Shown: positions 60,440 to 64,000 of the stretch, one piece after another
Numbering within the stretch: position 1 is the first letter of the stretch
Layout: the number at the start of each line of letters is the position of its first letter
Assembly: GCA_963169105.1 (NCBI GenBank)
Contig: OY720642.1
Location: forward strand, 19,338,965-19,402,964
Length of the DNA: 64,000 nucleotides
Direction: 5' to 3'
DNA from: Ceriagrion tenellum
Taxonomy: Eukaryota; Arthropoda; Insecta; Odonata; Coenagrionidae
Notes under the pieces: model-generated
Database searches by the model: none
What the model saw: only the letters and a program-made list of their open reading frames with translations
Told to the model about the DNA's origin: nothing
Translations under genes and position numbers: made by a program

Positions 60440-61190
60440 CACTCTGTCTGCGCTACTACGGGGATAAAACTAAGCCTTATGGTGCCCGTCCGTGGCGGCT
60501 CTTTGTTCCGCATTTTTTTGTTCCCGTTTTTCTCGTTTTCTTCACTTCCTTTTCTCCGCCTACTCCACTCTGTGGAGGTATCCTTCTTCCGCTTCTCCCA
60601 TTTCCCCTTCCTCGCCTCTCTCGAGAACAATTCAAGGCTTTTCTTTCTACTTGGTGGGCTCCATGACCTTGGCTAGTGGTGTAACTTGTCCACCCGCAAA
60701 CACTTCGGAATCTCATGTGGGAGGCAACACTTTTAAGTCATCCCGTTCCTGCGCAAGAAGCGTTCATTCTCTCTCGTCACTGCCGTATGTGTACGTTTAA
60801 AACTCGAGGATGCGACGAATAACTGAAGGGTACCGCAGAAATTCGTTTCATTCCGTCGCACTTCCCCGTCTCTAGTCTCCCCGGTGGCCGGTCTCGCGCT
60901 CGCGTTGGCCTCTCCGCATGTGAACCGCCTGTCCTCGTCGAAGGGCGACTCGTAAAAATTGATGCTCGGTCATCGTTCATTTCTCCGCGCTCGCAAACTT
61001 GGTCCATTCGGGTCAGGGATTTTTCGGCACGGAGAGAATCGTCGGGCGATCGCGTTTGCCCTTGCCTCATCAGAACCTCTCCAACCCGGCAGTAATGCCG
61101 GTCGCCCCTTTGACCGTCGTCCTCCTCCGTCATCATTTGTATATGCAGGGACATGTGTCGCGGTCCGCTCACCTTCGTCTAATTCTTAAT
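60440..61190. other. GC-rich block, no supported gene
   Basis: CpG-rich with overlapping frames on both strands (largest 131 codons, minus, 60777-61172). Products are Arg/Ser/Pro-rich and unrecognised. Possible regulatory island. Confidence 0.35.
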
Positions 61191-61494
61191 TTAATTTTCT
61201 GTGATTCCGGGCGACTACTTTTCGTGTCTCCTTAAATAGTCCTTAAATAGGATAATCGAATACGTGACCAGACCTGTTTTGTGTGAAGCACAGGTCTGTG
61301 CAAATTGGACTGTCAATTGGGTCATGTTTGCTATTCACGGACTAACCTAGCTCAATCCGTGAGATGTATGGCTACTGGGTGTACCCATAGTCACTTCGCC
61401 GTTTCCAGGACTCTTAGATAATTCTAATCCTTATTGGATAATTTACCGTGGTAGACGTATGAGTAATATCCTCGGTTAAAATGTCAGTCGCGTG
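61191..61494. other. No gene seen
   Basis: Contains a short hairpin near 61268-61297 (AGACCTGT paired with ACAGGTCT) and may be the body of the adjoining minus-strand SINE. Confidence 0.3.
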
Positions 61495-61575
61495 GACTGA
61501 GACTCGAACCCATGTCCCCCAATATAACGCCGCCGATTGCTTTAACTAGTTAGTTAGTTCGGCATCATGCTGAGA
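61495..61575 (-). mobile_element. tRNA-derived SINE head, minus strand
   Basis: On the minus strand a box B GGTTCGAGTC (61510-61501) follows a region with TAGTTAAAGCAATCGGCGGC that resembles the D-to-anticodon part of a tRNA. No acceptor stem closes it. The SINE body would extend toward lower coordinates; its end is not visible. Confidence 0.45.
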
Positions 61576-62025
61576 CACTCCTGTGACACTGTGTCCCTTA
61601 CTCTCCCTCTCTCTCGTTGTGATCGGGACCAATTTCTGCAGACACCACTTCCTCCACTTATAATTCGGTAATCAGTCGTTATGACGTAAAGCGAAAATAA
61701 GTGTCCACCTTATTTAACTTCTCACAGGGAGATCTGATGAATTTGAGCCAACGAAAATGGATTACTTAATTTTTTTGAATCGCCGTTTACAGCCGGTAAT
61801 TCTACCTGCCCTAGCACACTTTTACTTTCATTCGCTTCTCTCTGTCGTGCATCGCAAAATTCTAAACAAAACAAAATTGAGCCAACTAAACATCCAAAGT
61901 TCTCGGTGAAGGGACGCCACTGACTGAGGTACAGAGCCACGTGGTTGAGCAGTAGCGTCAGTGTGTGGCTAATACTCACATCAGTCACCCAGTTTAAAAG
62001 GAATCATTTGATTTCAATGTTCTGC

Positions 62026-62165
62026 TCGTGTCCGAGGACGCTGTGTTGCAGGAGTGTGCAGGTAGAGTAAGGGCATTAATCTACCCAACTGTGCAGTATT
62101 CATTTTTCAAAGAACTCTGCGCGAAATTGGGAAATCTGGGTTCGAATCTCAGTCGAGGTGAATAT
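62026..62165 (+). mobile_element. tRNA-derived SINE-like sequence
   Basis: Box B GGTTCGAATCTC (62139-62150) follows, unusually far away, a tRNA-like GTAGAGTAAGGGCATTAATC at about 62062-62081. The gap is longer than in a normal tRNA, so an internal insertion or a composite head is likely. Not a functional tRNA gene. Confidence 0.45.
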
Positions 62166-63343
62166 TTTTTTCGCTGTGAATTTCACACACTAGAGTATCT
62201 GCCTGGTATCATGTCGCTCGTAATGGTTTAATTATTTTTTTGGAAATATTAGTGTACATTGAGTAATGTTAGAATTGAAGGCTGATATTCCTCGCTGACT
62301 AATTTTTAAAGAAATTATTTGTTGGGTAGGATTGTAGGCAACATATTTTCACCGCTTATCGTAAACCGAAAGATTTGAGCTGGTGAGTATTATATTTGCT
62401 GCAATAAGGATCTGTTTGACTTGCTATATACCGAAGGGATGGTTTTTCTTACTACTGCTTTTATATTATGTTACTTATACTGTCTGCAAAATATGTGTGC
62501 CTACGATTTATTATTCCTCAAAGCGCCTGACTGCTCACACTGCCACGGTGAAGACCCATTGATGGATTATATGTTTACTATTCGGGACAATTTTGATGTA
62601 TTGCTCTTTGATGTTACCCAGAGGGTGGTGGTAGTTAATGCTCTATTTGCGTAATTTCTTATACATTGTGTAATGTTTCTCCTGAATGAAAGATTATGTT
62701 TATGATATCAATGCCTGTGGGAATTATCGAACGCTGATGCATCGGCTAATTGGACGAGTTTGACCCAAGATGTGTTTTATCATTGCTTTTATGGCGAAAT
62801 ATTTAGAGAAATGAAACTCCTGTCTTCCCTATGTCGTCTTCACGTATTGTCAACTGACTCTTCCGTGGTTAGAGGTAATGAATTTGCTTTTAGTGCACGC
62901 AATAACATCTAATTGAAATACATCTGCGGCGTCGGACTCCTAGTAAGTTCTAAAAAAATAGTTTACTACAAATGAAACCTTGCTGACATTCCTGGGATTG
63001 AACATATTTTTTTGCGGAGTAGGAACATGAACTCATAATGTTGAACGTCTCTTTGGCCCACAAATATTTTTAACGTATCATTTTTTATTTCCAGTATCTT
63101 ACGTTGGGGGGTAGTGGACCAAACCTTTCCCTGTGAACTATGTAGTATTTGTCCTCGCGCATTGTATCTCTTTGTCATGTGTTTCACTTTTCCTGAAAAG
63201 TCTGAACTTGTTTGTTATAATTAATACATTTTAGTTGCGAATGAACCTAACTGCTACTTAGCATTTGATTGCCGTTGCCTTTTATTCATCAAAATATTTT
63301 ACCCAAGTGCCAATTTTGTTATTCCTATTCAAATTTATTTCAG
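62166..63343. other. No supported gene
   Basis: AT-rich sequence. A segment ending at a donor-like GAGCTG|GTGAGT near 62383 can be read as DCRQHIFTAYRKPKDLS after an acceptor-like GGGTAG, but I do not trust it as an exon. Confidence 0.3.
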
Positions 63344-63381
63344 ATGAACTAGGAAAGCATAGTCCCTTCACATTGAAAGAG
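63344..63381 (+). CDS. Candidate 38-bp exon near the right edge
   Basis: The tract TTCAAATTTATTTCAG precedes it and GAAAGAG|GTAACTT follows; both match splice consensus well. One frame is open and gives ELGKHSPFTLKE after a split codon (incoming phase 1, outgoing phase 0). It does not share a phase with the end of any left-hand exon found here, so if real it belongs with exons I cannot see. Very short, so chance is a serious alternative. Confidence 0.25.
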
Positions 63382-64000
63382 GTAACTTCTCTATTTTACG
63401 CTTACACTAAGAACTGCCGTGCTCGTTATTATGAAATGCTTTGGGTTGGAATTTTTCGGCTATACTTCCTTTTTTAATTGGTTTACCTGAATGAAAGAAG
63501 TTAGCATGACGTTTGATTTCAGCTGGTAATTGTGGGGAAATCGTATTCAGACCTTCCACATTCTTTGTCTACATCGTCACTCTTCTCTCTTGTGCTCTCG
63601 GTAAAAGTAATATAATTGGTTTAATGTTGCAACGGCTGCCTGGATTCTTTGGAAAGGCTTTCCTACGTCGGGGATCGCATTAATCGTTAGGCCTTCCCGG
63701 AATGTGTTAATGCGATTGTTGAATCGACCGCTCTTTCTTTCGTATCGTACACCTATTTATGGCCATCGGTGTAAGAATTATGTGGGGAAATCAATTTGTC
63801 ACGTTTTTTCGTACATTATTTTTCCACGTCCGGAAATATGTATTAGAATACTTTATTATTGAATATTCAAGCTATCTCCTATTCCGTTTGAGGTAAAATG
63901 TTAATTAGTGACTTAGTTGGGGCTTATTGTGATCGCATTTTTCCTGTCACTTTTGTTAGGCGAAGTATTTTGAGTTAATATAATTTACTAGTACGACGAT
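63382..64000. other. No gene or repeat seen
   Basis: AT-rich sequence to the window edge. Confidence 0.35.

Overview
The window looks like nuclear DNA of an arthropod, most likely an insect with a large, repeat-rich genome. It is AT-rich and almost free of long open frames. It carries spliced exons with GT-AG borders and many decayed transposable elements (CR1-group and RTE-like LINEs, tRNA-derived SINEs, a mariner, several MITE-like elements). I see no bacterial operons, Shine-Dalgarno sites or CRISPR arrays. I cannot name the species.

Layout. The only host gene I can support is at the left end, on the + strand: an exon open at the left edge (1-233), a second exon (2757-2911) and a probable third (4061-4151, or to the stop at 4172). 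Their frames join without a stop. The protein is Ser/Thr/Asn/Glu-rich and not one I recognise. From about 4.5 kb onward I found no confident protein-coding exon. A short candidate sits near the right edge (63344-63381). About eleven GC-rich blocks of 0.25-1 kb interrupt the AT-rich background (near 4.5, 7.3, 13.5, 18.8, 22.5, 30.2, 38.0, 47.2, 55.0, 57.8 and 60.4 kb). Some carry promoter-like signals and may be alternative first exons or regulatory islands, but this is inference.

Mobile DNA. Main clusters: (i) 19.7-24.6 kb, with a TTAA-flanked element in two inverted copies, two LINE 3' ends, a Penelope-like foldback and an RTE-like LINE end; (ii) 26.1-26.8 kb, a minus-strand LINE end; (iii) 31.8-38.0 kb, where a 4,979-bp element with terminal inverted repeats and a TA duplication splits an older TTAA element, followed by a 647-bp element flanked by AGTTA; (iv) 44.9-46.7 kb, three minus-strand LINE fragments; (v) 48.5-49.35 kb, a mariner remnant with a LINE end nested inside it; (vi) 50.9-55.0 kb, a long CR1-group LINE, a 244-bp MITE and a second LINE of a sister lineage. 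A GATGTA-tailed 3' end recurs eight times and ties the CR1-group copies together.

The elements are not cooperating genes; they form a layered insertion history. The most informative part is 31.8-37.3 kb, where order of insertion and element borders can be read directly. The 4,979-bp element has no transposase I can recognise.
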